36,266 nt of DNA. Source: a virus. How positions within the stretch are numbered: position 1 is the first letter of the stretch; each line of letters opens with the position of its first letter. The stretch covers positions 1-36,266 of IMG/VR virus record IMGVR_UViG_3300037261_000024; one strand, written 5' to 3'. The position numbers were made by a program, and so were the translations under genes. The notes beneath the pieces are model-generated. The model was given only the letters and a program-made list of their open reading frames with translations, did not search any database and had not been told where the DNA came from. Of the stretch, positions 28,589-35,840 are shown piece after piece.

Positions 28589-29322
28589 GCTGTCTCCTCC
28601 AACTCCCATGCCTTCGCGGCGTGATAGGTTTTGACCAACGTCAGAAAGTGCCGCCGATCGGCCGAAGTCACGGCCAGCGGCACCAGCTCGTACGATCCCT
28701 CCCGCAGGAGCAGGACGTAGAAGTCCTTGATGCGGGGCAGCGGGTACTCCGTCGGATCGTCCGGCTTGCCGATGAAGTCAGCCGCGGCGTAGCCGGCGAG
28801 CTGGAGGCGGTGGCTGGCCTTGAGCTTGCCGGTCTTGATATCGCACAGCGCGATCCGGCCGCCGATCTTGGCGATGAAGTCGAACCGCCCGCCGTAACTG
28901 CGGCTCGGACTTAGGACCACCTGCTCCGAGTAGATGAACTCCGGATGGTGCTGGGCCATGAACAGGCTGTAGCCGTCGAGGTAGAGCCCTGTCTCGGGGG
29001 TCCGAGTCCAAGCCTTGCCAGCCAACAGATCGGCCACCTTGCCGTGAACCGATGAGCCGATGTTGCGCTGACGGTTGATCGCGGTCATGGCAGTCGCAAC
29101 GGCGTCGTCTAGGTTGCCGGGGTTCATCCACACAGCCTCAGCGGCGATCTTCGCGGCCCAGGTGGTGAGTCCGCCGGATCCGTTGATGCCGTCCTGCCAG
29201 CCGGTGATCCCCGTAACGCTCGGCCACGGGCCGGCTCCTTGCCAGCCGTACTTGTGGTTATCGTCGGTCATGCCGAGCGGCTTGGTCGCCTCCATGAACT
29301 GCAACTCCAGCGCTGCCGTCAT
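28585..29322 (-). CDS. RecB/Cas4-like PD-(D/E)XK exonuclease
   Basis: 245 residues. The nuclease core is complete: E133 (SEQVVLS), D148 in GGRFDFIAKI, D161-I-K163 in LCDIKTGK, and the RecB signature Q174-x3-Y178 in HRLQLAGYAAA; H93 in GSSVHGKVADL is a further typical residue. It is likely a 5'-3' exonuclease for recombination or replication repair. It is coupled to the ParB-like gene by ATGA. Confidence 0.85.
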   Translation of the reverse strand: MTAALELQFMEATKPLGMTDDNHKYGWQGAGPWPSVTGITGWQDGINGSGGLTTWAAKIAAEAVWMNPGNLDDAVATAMTAINRQRNIGSSVHGKVADLLAGKAWTRTPETGLYLDGYSLFMAQHHPEFIYSEQVVLSPSRSYGGRFDFIAKIGGRIALCDIKTGKLKASHRLQLAGYAAADFIGKPDDPTEYPLPRIKDFYVLLLREGSYELVPLAVTSADRRHFLTLVKTYHAAKAWELEETA

Positions 29323-29555
29323 GGCACCTTCACGAGCTTGTAGCCCATCGCCGGAAGGTCGATCTTGATCCGGCCGGACATCGCCCAGCGATAGGGCTCG
29401 AACGGGACGGAGATCATGGCGGACGAGCCATCGAAGTTCTCCAGCCCAGTCACGAAGTCAACCGTCCGGAATATCGGCTCGCGGTCCAGCATTTCGCGCT
29501 GCTTGCCAGCCGCGACGGCCTCCTCGATCAGGCGCGCTCGCTTCTTGGCGTTCAC
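29319..29555 (-). CDS. 78-residue early protein, paralogue of the gene at 23537
   Basis: GTG at 29555 overlaps the upstream stop (GTGA). Helical N-terminus (AKKRARLIEEAVAAGKQREM), then REPIFRTVDFVTG and GRIKIDLPAMGYKLVKV, which match the 69-residue protein at 23537-23746. Not recognised as a known family. Confidence 0.65.
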   Translation of the reverse strand: MNAKKRARLIEEAVAAGKQREMLDREPIFRTVDFVTGLENFDGSSAMISVPFEPYRWAMSGRIKIDLPAMGYKLVKVP

Positions 29556-29773
29556 TCGCCCGTCTCCTCGATCCGACGGCGACGCTCGGCCAGCCACGCG
29601 CCCCGCGCTTCCACGGCCATATCCCGGACCACCTGCTTCTGGTTCTCCTCCAGCGGCGGGATGCCGCGGCGCCGTTCGTCCTCAAGCTCGTGGCGTCTGC
29701 GACGGAGTGCGGCCCAATCCACGCTGTCCTCCAGGGGTTCGTCGTAGGGTGGGGCGTCTTCGCGGCTACACAC
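29552..29773 (-). CDS. 73-residue charged protein
   Basis: GTG at 29773, overlapping the preceding gene by eight bases. Acidic start (SREDAPPYDEPLEDSVDWAA) and strongly basic helices after it (LRRRRHELEDERRRGIPPLE, AEARGAWLAERRRRIEETGE). No family recognised. Confidence 0.55.
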   Translation of the reverse strand: MCSREDAPPYDEPLEDSVDWAALRRRRHELEDERRRGIPPLEENQKQVVRDMAVEARGAWLAERRRRIEETGE

Positions 29774-30020
29774 GGGGATCCCACTTTCCGACCGCGATGT
29801 AGGCGGTTGCTCGGTCCACCACGTCGGGGTGGAACAGGAGTTCATCGGTCCGTTTCGTCGTTGTATAGACAACCTCGCCGCGCGGCCCATCCTCGGCAAT
29901 CTCACTGACCGCAACATTCATGTGGTGAGTGAGGACGTATTCCATTTGCCCCAACGCCGGCCCATAGGCGAACTCACATTCGAGCACACCATTCATGGGT
30001 AGAAGCAGCGAGACGTCCAT
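29766..30020 (-). CDS. 84-residue early protein, unknown
   Basis: Begins MDVSLLLPMNGVLECEFAYG and contains TTTKRTDELLFHPDVVDRAT; mixed alpha/beta. No obvious ribosome site before the ATG. The codon choice is coherent and the downstream gene overlaps it. Confidence 0.55.
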   Translation of the reverse strand: MDVSLLLPMNGVLECEFAYGPALGQMEYVLTHHMNVAVSEIAEDGPRGEVVYTTTKRTDELLFHPDVVDRATAYIAVGKWDPRV

Positions 30021-30041
30021 AATCGGCGGAACGGGCTTTAC

Positions 30042-30143
30042 CTATGCCCAGGCGGCAGCGACTAGCTGGCGCGTATGATCATCGCAGTAGGCCCATCCAG
30101 GCCGCGGCTCGCGCGAGCATCCCGCTCGTCGGCATGGACCCAT
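30042..30143 (-). CDS. 33-residue zinc-finger mini-ORF overlapping another gene
   Basis: MGPCRRAGCSREPRPGWAYC then DDHTRQLVAAAWA: C-x4-C-x10-C-x2-H, a plausible zinc finger of a type common in phages. It runs out of frame through the last 82 bases of the 73-residue gene at 30062. No clear ribosome site; translation could follow a frame change. Confidence 0.4.
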   Translation of the reverse strand: MGPCRRAGCSREPRPGWAYCDDHTRQLVAAAWA

Positions 30144-30283
30144 TCGTTCAGCCAGCGGGTCGCCTGACTCCGGGCGATCGAGGTCGCCGCAGGGTCGTTC
30201 GCCTCCTTGGCCCGATCCAACCGCCTCTCGGCTTGGCAGTACTGGTACCAGCACTCCGCCGCCGATGCCCCGTACGCTCCCAT
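30062..30283 (-). CDS. 73-residue helical early protein
   Basis: ATG at 30283 with GGAGGAG at good spacing. Helical (ECWYQYCQAERRLDRAKEAN, then SIARSQATRWLNEWVHADER). It follows the XRE gene directly. No family recognised. Confidence 0.6.
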   Translation of the reverse strand: MGAYGASAAECWYQYCQAERRLDRAKEANDPAATSIARSQATRWLNEWVHADERDARASRGLDGPTAMIIRAS

Positions 30284-30295
30284 CGTTCTCCTCCA

Positions 30296-30490
30296 TCAGG
30301 CCACATCCAGGTAGAACTGGCGCAATGCCCGCGCCTGTTCCGGAGTCGGCGGCAGGCCCCGCTCGATGAGGCTCAGGTGGCCGCGCTTCGCCCAGCCTAG
30401 TCGGCGCTCTACTTCGCGCTGAGAAAGCCCAGCAGAGAGGCGCAGGGTGAGCCACGGAGTGACCGGCTGCTCCTTGGTGGTCTGTTCCAT
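30296..30490 (-). CDS. XRE-family helix-turn-helix regulator
   Basis: 64 residues, essentially one HTH domain: TLRLSAGLSQREVERRLGWA (helices 1-3, with S-Q-R-E-V-x3-L-G) and HLSLIERGLPPTPEQARALR. It lies first in the early operon, behind a strong promoter whose inverted repeat reaches into its start codon, so autorepression is likely. It could control early gene expression or immunity. Confidence 0.8.
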   Translation of the reverse strand: MEQTTKEQPVTPWLTLRLSAGLSQREVERRLGWAKRGHLSLIERGLPPTPEQARALRQFYLDVA

Positions 30491-30525
30491 AGCGCGACTC
30501 TAGCGGGTGCTAAGCGCTATGTCAA
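30488..30525 (-). promoter_or_regulatory. sigma70 promoter with overlapping inverted repeat before XRE gene
   Basis: On the minus strand TTGACA (30525-30520), 17 bases, TAGAGT (30502-30497), then six bases to the ATG at 30490. This places the transcription start at or next to the start codon, giving a leaderless message. CATAGCGC (30521-30514) and GCGCTATG (30495-30488) form a perfect 8-bp inverted repeat with an 18-bp gap covering the -35 edge and the start codon, a candidate operator. Confidence 0.75.
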
Positions 30526-30529
30526 GCCC

Positions 30530-31618
30530 CTAGACTTGCACGTCGAAGTAGTCGGCGGTCAGGCGGCCGGAGTAGGTGCTCCCCGTGTTGTAGAGCAGGC
30601 CGAAGACGATCTGGCTGACGGTGATCGAGTCCGCCCGAGTCGCGAACGTGTGGTCCCAAACCCGGCCCGAGGCGCTCATGTAGGCCGTCCAGGTGCCCGA
30701 TACCCGCTTGAGTCGGAACCAGTACGGCGCGCTGAGCTCGCCGGAGTTTGTGTTCCAGCCGGCACTAACCCATTGAGCGGAGTTGCCTGCGTACTGGTAC
30801 GTGGTGATCGTGACCAGATAGGCGTTGCCATCGGTGTAGGACACGACCCCAACCCCGGTCCCCGACGAGTCCAGCGCGGCGATCCCGAACATGCAGGAAA
30901 CGCCAATCGAGACGTTCTGTGCCTGCATCCCGCCAGCCGAGAAGTCCAGATCGGTATTGGCATGGGTGCGCGAGAGCAGGCCCATCTGGGCGGAGAACTG
31001 CATCTCGATCGAGGAGCCCATCCACTCCACGCCCTGGGTCATGCAGTCAGCCGTCGCGAACGTCCCACCCGAGGAATGGGCCGACCATGCCCCAGCAAGG
31101 GCGACCCCGTTGAAATCGTCCGTCGGAGTGGCAGGTTTGAGCGCCGGGTACTGGACGGCGAGGCTGGCCCCACCACCGCCAACCGTCGCCCACTTCAGGC
31201 CGAGGGTTTGGGTAGAATCCGCGACGAGGACGAGCCCATCTGATCCGATCGGCACCCGAGCGGGGAGGGTGCTGTAGCCCGCTAGGTCGCCCTTGGTTGT
31301 CTGGACTCCGGCGGATGGGGTCGCCCAGAGCAGCAGATGGGTGGTCGGATCGACCGTCAGGACCTGCCCATCGGTGCCCTTGGCCAGGCGCACAGGCGCT
31401 CCGGCGGTGCCACCTACGATGATATCGGCGGGCGTGGTCATCGGGTTGGCAAAGCCGACGGGAGGAAGGAGCGCCAGAGCGGGAGTGGCCGCGACGTAGG
31501 TCAGGACGTTGCCATCGGTTCCGGTGAGTGGTGGGGTCGCGATGCCGCCCACGGCGGACGTATCGGCGGCGGTCGAGACGAGCTGGGTAAACTTCGTCTC
31601 GGGCTGGGTGATCTTCAC
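30530..31618 (-). CDS. tail fibre with C-terminal lectin-like domain
   Basis: 362 residues from the GTG at 31618 (GTGA overlap). Residues 1-165 hold repeated fibre modules (GTDGQVLTVDPTTHLLLWAT and GLVLVADSTQTLGLKWATV), similar to the fibre at 7742. Residues 175-362 (DDFNGVALAGAWSAHSSGGT, YWFRLKRVSGTWTAYMSASG, RLTADYFDVQV) have the beta-sandwich pattern of concanavalin/laminin-G-like lectins, likely binding host glycans. It closes the tail module. Confidence 0.75.
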   Translation of the reverse strand: MKITQPETKFTQLVSTAADTSAVGGIATPPLTGTDGNVLTYVAATPALALLPPVGFANPMTTPADIIVGGTAGAPVRLAKGTDGQVLTVDPTTHLLLWATPSAGVQTTKGDLAGYSTLPARVPIGSDGLVLVADSTQTLGLKWATVGGGGASLAVQYPALKPATPTDDFNGVALAGAWSAHSSGGTFATADCMTQGVEWMGSSIEMQFSAQMGLLSRTHANTDLDFSAGGMQAQNVSIGVSCMFGIAALDSSGTGVGVVSYTDGNAYLVTITTYQYAGNSAQWVSAGWNTNSGELSAPYWFRLKRVSGTWTAYMSASGRVWDHTFATRADSITVSQIVFGLLYNTGSTYSGRLTADYFDVQV

Positions 31619-33549
31619 GCCAGCGGCCACTCGCTTATGAACGTATAGTGACTGTTGCTATCGGGATCGCCCACGTACAGGCTCGTCGTTTCGCCTGCCC
31701 CCACACAGCGCATGCAGATTGATACCTGCCAGTGCGGGAGGTACGCGCTGCCGTGGCCCTCGGAGCTGAAGTCCGTCAGGGTGTCATCCATGCGGGCGCT
31801 AGCCACCAGTACCCATCCGGTCGGTGCGCTGATGGCAGCGGTCGTTACGTTCCACTTTGTTACCTCGCACATGACGAGGATGTTGCCCGCGGTCGGGGCG
31901 CCCGGTAGGGTGAAGTTTCCGCTACGAAAGAGCTCGTAGCTATGCGCGAACTGCACCGGCGCGGTAGCAGCGGTATTGATTGCGGCTCCGAGAATCCGGC
32001 CGACGCCCCGCCGGACGTAAACACCTGGCCAACCGAATGTCGCGGAGCTAGCGCCGCTTGAATAGGCGACGCCCGCGATATCACGGACGTAATCGAGCGA
32101 ACCACGCGGCAAGTCGTCCGTCAGCGCAACGTCCATCATCGTCCAAGCACCGTCCACGGTGAGATCGTTGCCCAGATAATCCCAAGGGCCGTTGATGGCG
32201 CAGAATGTCAGCAGGGTGGCCGAGGCAGCCGGGATGGTGGCCGCGATCGGGGTATAGGTGTAGAGGGAGTCCCCGCTGTCAGAGAGGTAGGCAACCGAGC
32301 CAGTCGAGCAAGTAAACGTGGTCACCGATAGCTCAAGGTCGATCCAGTAGTAGAACGGGGTGTCCTGGTCCATTCGGATCGTGCGCTGCAGGACCCGGCA
32401 CCAGGTAAACCCGCCATTCACCAGCGGCAGGTGGGTCGCGTGGACCTGCACCCGCATCCCCTCGCGCAGCAACGTGACCGCCGAGCTTGGCAGTTGCACC
32501 GTCAGGGTGAGCCGGTTGTCCTCGGTCGAGTTGTCCATGAGATAGCGGTCCGCCAGGGCATTCGCTTTAGCCAACGACTTGACCGCCACCGACGGTGCCA
32601 CCATGTCGCGCCAGGCGAAGGTATGGGCCGTGCCGGGCAGCGTCTTGTACGCCGTGCCACCGGTATAGGGCAGGTAGACCGCCGACACGACCCGGGATGG
32701 ATCGAGGGTCATCACCGCGTCCGGCTCGATGATGAACGTCGTACCACCCGTACCGACGTACCAGGCCAGCGTGACCTCGGTATCGCCCGGCGTCGCAGTG
32801 AGCAGGATCGCGGCGTTGGCCGACGCCTCGGAGAGGACGTTGGTCAGGCTCAGCGGTGAGTCGTAGACGATCGTCGCGGTCCCATCCGTCGTCCACTTGT
32901 CATACCACAGGACGTACTTACCAGTCGCTTCGTCGTACAGCACGAAGTAGTTGCGGCCCGAGGCTTGCGCACAACTGTTCAGCACGTCGCCCGGATGGGA
33001 GCCCGTGTAGTCGTTGGCGTCCATCAGGATCCCGCCGGTGTCCGGGATGTAGCCGATGTCAAAAAGCGTGTCGGAGAGGAAGTCCACGTTGGTCAGCAGC
33101 GCCGCGATCCGCGCCAGGTCTGTCTCGGCCGGACGGACGAAACTCGATGTCGCATCGAGCTTCACTGGAGCGAACACCCGGAACGCGAGGAACGAGTTGA
33201 TGTCGTACAGCGTCGCGTCGATCACGCGGGCGGCTCCGGTGATGAGTGAGTCGCTCGTACCACGGTGGTAGCGCCGGTCCCCGATGTAGCCGGTGAACAG
33301 GCGTTGCTGGCCCGACGGCCCGTCCGTCTCGATCATATGGAACTGCTTGAGCCCCACAACGCCGTCGCTGCTATGTCCGATCGAGGAGGTCGGGTCATCG
33401 AGGACGATGTTGCCCGCGCCAACCGCACCCGCCTCGGCCTCAGCGACAAGACCGGTGATCGAAGCGAGCCGGATCGCGCTGCTCACTTCGACTGACCAAC
33501 CCGCCGCGCCCGGCGTCGTGGGACTCGTGTAGTAGGCGAAGATCGTCAC
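31615..33549 (-). CDS. minor tail protein / baseplate hub-like
   Basis: 644 residues following the tape measure. NIVLDDPTSSIGHSSDGVVG and DGPSGQQRLFTGYIGDRRYH near the start are typical of distal-tail or hub proteins. The middle has GDVLNSCAQASGRNYFVLYD and a fibre-type C-terminal half (APTGWVLVASARMDDTLTDF, SHYTFISEWPLA) with beta-sandwich strands. The likely role is tail-tip assembly and host contact. Both ends overlap neighbours by four bases. Confidence 0.7.
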   Translation of the reverse strand: MTIFAYYTSPTTPGAAGWSVEVSSAIRLASITGLVAEAEAGAVGAGNIVLDDPTSSIGHSSDGVVGLKQFHMIETDGPSGQQRLFTGYIGDRRYHRGTSDSLITGAARVIDATLYDINSFLAFRVFAPVKLDATSSFVRPAETDLARIAALLTNVDFLSDTLFDIGYIPDTGGILMDANDYTGSHPGDVLNSCAQASGRNYFVLYDEATGKYVLWYDKWTTDGTATIVYDSPLSLTNVLSEASANAAILLTATPGDTEVTLAWYVGTGGTTFIIEPDAVMTLDPSRVVSAVYLPYTGGTAYKTLPGTAHTFAWRDMVAPSVAVKSLAKANALADRYLMDNSTEDNRLTLTVQLPSSAVTLLREGMRVQVHATHLPLVNGGFTWCRVLQRTIRMDQDTPFYYWIDLELSVTTFTCSTGSVAYLSDSGDSLYTYTPIAATIPAASATLLTFCAINGPWDYLGNDLTVDGAWTMMDVALTDDLPRGSLDYVRDIAGVAYSSGASSATFGWPGVYVRRGVGRILGAAINTAATAPVQFAHSYELFRSGNFTLPGAPTAGNILVMCEVTKWNVTTAAISAPTGWVLVASARMDDTLTDFSSEGHGSAYLPHWQVSICMRCVGAGETTSLYVGDPDSNSHYTFISEWPLA

Positions 33550-35840
33550 TGCGCACCGGCATTTGCCGGCGAGCCCGGCCCAAACCGACCCTTGATGATG
33601 ATGGCTGCGTTCGTATCGCGAATGGGGATGGAGGGATGATGGGGTAGATTCAGATGGATCGGCACCGGCGGCCCGAGCTTCGGGTTCGGTTTGGCTGGGA
33701 CTTCCTTGTAGTTGCTGATCTGATTGACAGTGAGTCTGATTCCTCCGACGGCGGCCGTCGTGGCCGCGACGAGTGCTTGGAGCTTGAGTAGATCGGAGTT
33801 GATCGTGGCCTTCTGGGCGTTCGTCGCGCCGACCAGATCGCGCTTTAGCGCGGCTTGGTCGTTCTGCAGGCCGCGGAGATAGACGGCGGACTGCTTCTGC
33901 TGCGCGCTGGCCGTCTCCAGATAGGTGAGATGCTTGGGGAAGTCCTTGATCGCCACCGTCGCGCCGCCAGAACGGAGCGCCGTCAGGAAGGCCGCTGGAT
34001 CACCGAGCGCCTTCTTGGCGTCCTGGTGGGCGAAACGCTGGAGCATTGCCGCCTCGACCCGAAGCTGGGCCGCGTTCAGGTGGTTGACGCCTTCCTTGAT
34101 CGCCGTAAGCTCATCGACACTCTTGTAGCCCTGTTCCTTGATCGCGGTCAGGTCGTTGGTGGACGGACCGGCAGTTGAGCCGCGGCCAACGTAGCCAGGG
34201 GCGTTAGGATCGATGTATTTCTGGGCGTTCTGGTAAAAGATCGTCGCGGGGTTATTTGGATTGTTCTGGGCCGCCTTCGTCGGGTCGGTCAGGACCATCA
34301 GCGGCAGCGCAATCTCAAACACGGGCAGGATCTTTGTGAGGCCCACGCCAATCCGAGAGAGGGTCGCCAGTATCCCTGTTCCGGCCGCCACCTCCGGGGC
34401 AACCTGTGAAACGTCATTGGCCACGTTCGAAGGATTACTAAGCAGGTTCTGGACACCAGCCCCGCCTGCGACGTTCACTACCGCGCCGTCCACGTTGACG
34501 ACGGGCGTGGCGATCGTCTTGCCGAACAGGCTACCAAAGGCGTTCTTGAGTAGCCCGCCGACGGCCCCGCCGACTGCACTCTCGACCGAGCCCATGATGT
34601 TGATCCCGAAGACGGTCTTGATTACCTTGTTCCCGACGAGTGCCTCGATGAGCAACGTCTGCAAGGGTCCGGGGATTGCACCCCAGGCCGTCTTGGCGAC
34701 CCTGCCGAAACCCTCGAGCGCCGGGATGACGGTGCCGGTCACGACGCTAGCCACGCCGCGCCCGACATCCACTACCTGACCGAGGAAGCCGACGATCTCT
34801 TGCGTACCGCCGCCCTGTAGGAAGCTGGTAAAGCCCTTGGCTAGTTCACTGACTACCGGGATCAGCTTCATCCCGATCTGGAGCTGCAGGCCACCCATCG
34901 TCGAGCCAAGCTCGCGCATCGTCGCGCCGTAGTTCTTCAGGTCGCCGGCGTTCTGGGTGGTCAGCGTCTCGCCCAGCTTGGCAGCAGCAGCCTCGGCGTC
35001 GAGGATGCCCTGCGAGCCGAGCGAGAGGATCGGGATCAGTGCGGAGTAGCCGCGACCGAGCAGGGTGGCAGCGAGGGCCGCCTTCTGGCCGGCGGTGGCG
35101 CCGCTCTTGTAGTAATCGGCGATCCGCAGCAGCTCGGTCTGGTAGTCGACAGCCGCACCCTTGGAGTCGGTCAGCTTGATCCCGTACTGCTGCTCCAGCG
35201 CGGTGAGCTTGGTGATCGTGCCCATCGATCGAGCGCGGATCTCATCAAGTCCGGTCTGCTTGACGATCGCGGCATCGATCGCCTTGACCGAACCACCCTT
35301 CGCTTCGAGGTTCTGCTTCTGCATCTCCAGGTTCAGGCTCGCTTGGCTCTTGACGGCCTTGCCTGCTGTCTCGGCGAGCTTACCTAGCGTCTTCTCAGCA
35401 AAGCCCACGCTCGTCGCCATGGTATCGGTGCTGATCCCGTACTTGCCTCCGACCGCGATCAGGGCCGACAGGCTCTCGTAGCTCATCCCGGTCAGGGCGT
35501 TGAGCTTGAATAGCGTGTTACCGAGGTTCGTCACATCGCCAATGGCCTTGCCGAACTCGGCACCCACCCCACCGACGGCCACGCCCATCCCAAGGAGGCC
35601 GAGCGGCCCGGTGATCAGGTTGGAGAGGAAGCCCTTGGCGTGGTTCAGCGCGTTGCCCATCCCGGTCGCCACGGTTCCTACCCGGCTGAGCGCCGTCGAC
35701 GCTGTTGCCGCGCCGGCCCCGGTCCGGCTTGTCGCGGCATTCAGGCTTGACAGGCTGGCCTCAGCCTCGGCAGCCGGACCTGAGAGGCCGTTCTGCAGCC
35801 GAAGCAGGACGGCAAGCTCGGCCGTCTGGGCGATGCTCAT
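33546..35840 (-). CDS. tail tape measure protein
   Basis: 764 residues. Ala/Gly-rich helices and coiled coils (LLRLQNGLSGPAAEAEASLS), hydrophobic segments (FLSNLITGPLGLLGMGVAVG, and FEIALPLMVL), and the MRELGSTMGGLQLQIGMKLI region are typical of tape measures, which set tail length and help form the DNA channel. At about 1.5 angstrom per residue the tail would be near 115 nm. The stop overlaps the next gene (ATGA), and it follows the frameshifted tail assembly chaperone, as expected. Confidence 0.85.
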   Translation of the reverse strand: MSIAQTAELAVLLRLQNGLSGPAAEAEASLSSLNAATSRTGAGAATASTALSRVGTVATGMGNALNHAKGFLSNLITGPLGLLGMGVAVGGVGAEFGKAIGDVTNLGNTLFKLNALTGMSYESLSALIAVGGKYGISTDTMATSVGFAEKTLGKLAETAGKAVKSQASLNLEMQKQNLEAKGGSVKAIDAAIVKQTGLDEIRARSMGTITKLTALEQQYGIKLTDSKGAAVDYQTELLRIADYYKSGATAGQKAALAATLLGRGYSALIPILSLGSQGILDAEAAAAKLGETLTTQNAGDLKNYGATMRELGSTMGGLQLQIGMKLIPVVSELAKGFTSFLQGGGTQEIVGFLGQVVDVGRGVASVVTGTVIPALEGFGRVAKTAWGAIPGPLQTLLIEALVGNKVIKTVFGINIMGSVESAVGGAVGGLLKNAFGSLFGKTIATPVVNVDGAVVNVAGGAGVQNLLSNPSNVANDVSQVAPEVAAGTGILATLSRIGVGLTKILPVFEIALPLMVLTDPTKAAQNNPNNPATIFYQNAQKYIDPNAPGYVGRGSTAGPSTNDLTAIKEQGYKSVDELTAIKEGVNHLNAAQLRVEAAMLQRFAHQDAKKALGDPAAFLTALRSGGATVAIKDFPKHLTYLETASAQQKQSAVYLRGLQNDQAALKRDLVGATNAQKATINSDLLKLQALVAATTAAVGGIRLTVNQISNYKEVPAKPNPKLGPPVPIHLNLPHHPSIPIRDTNAAIIIKGRFGPGSPANAGAQ

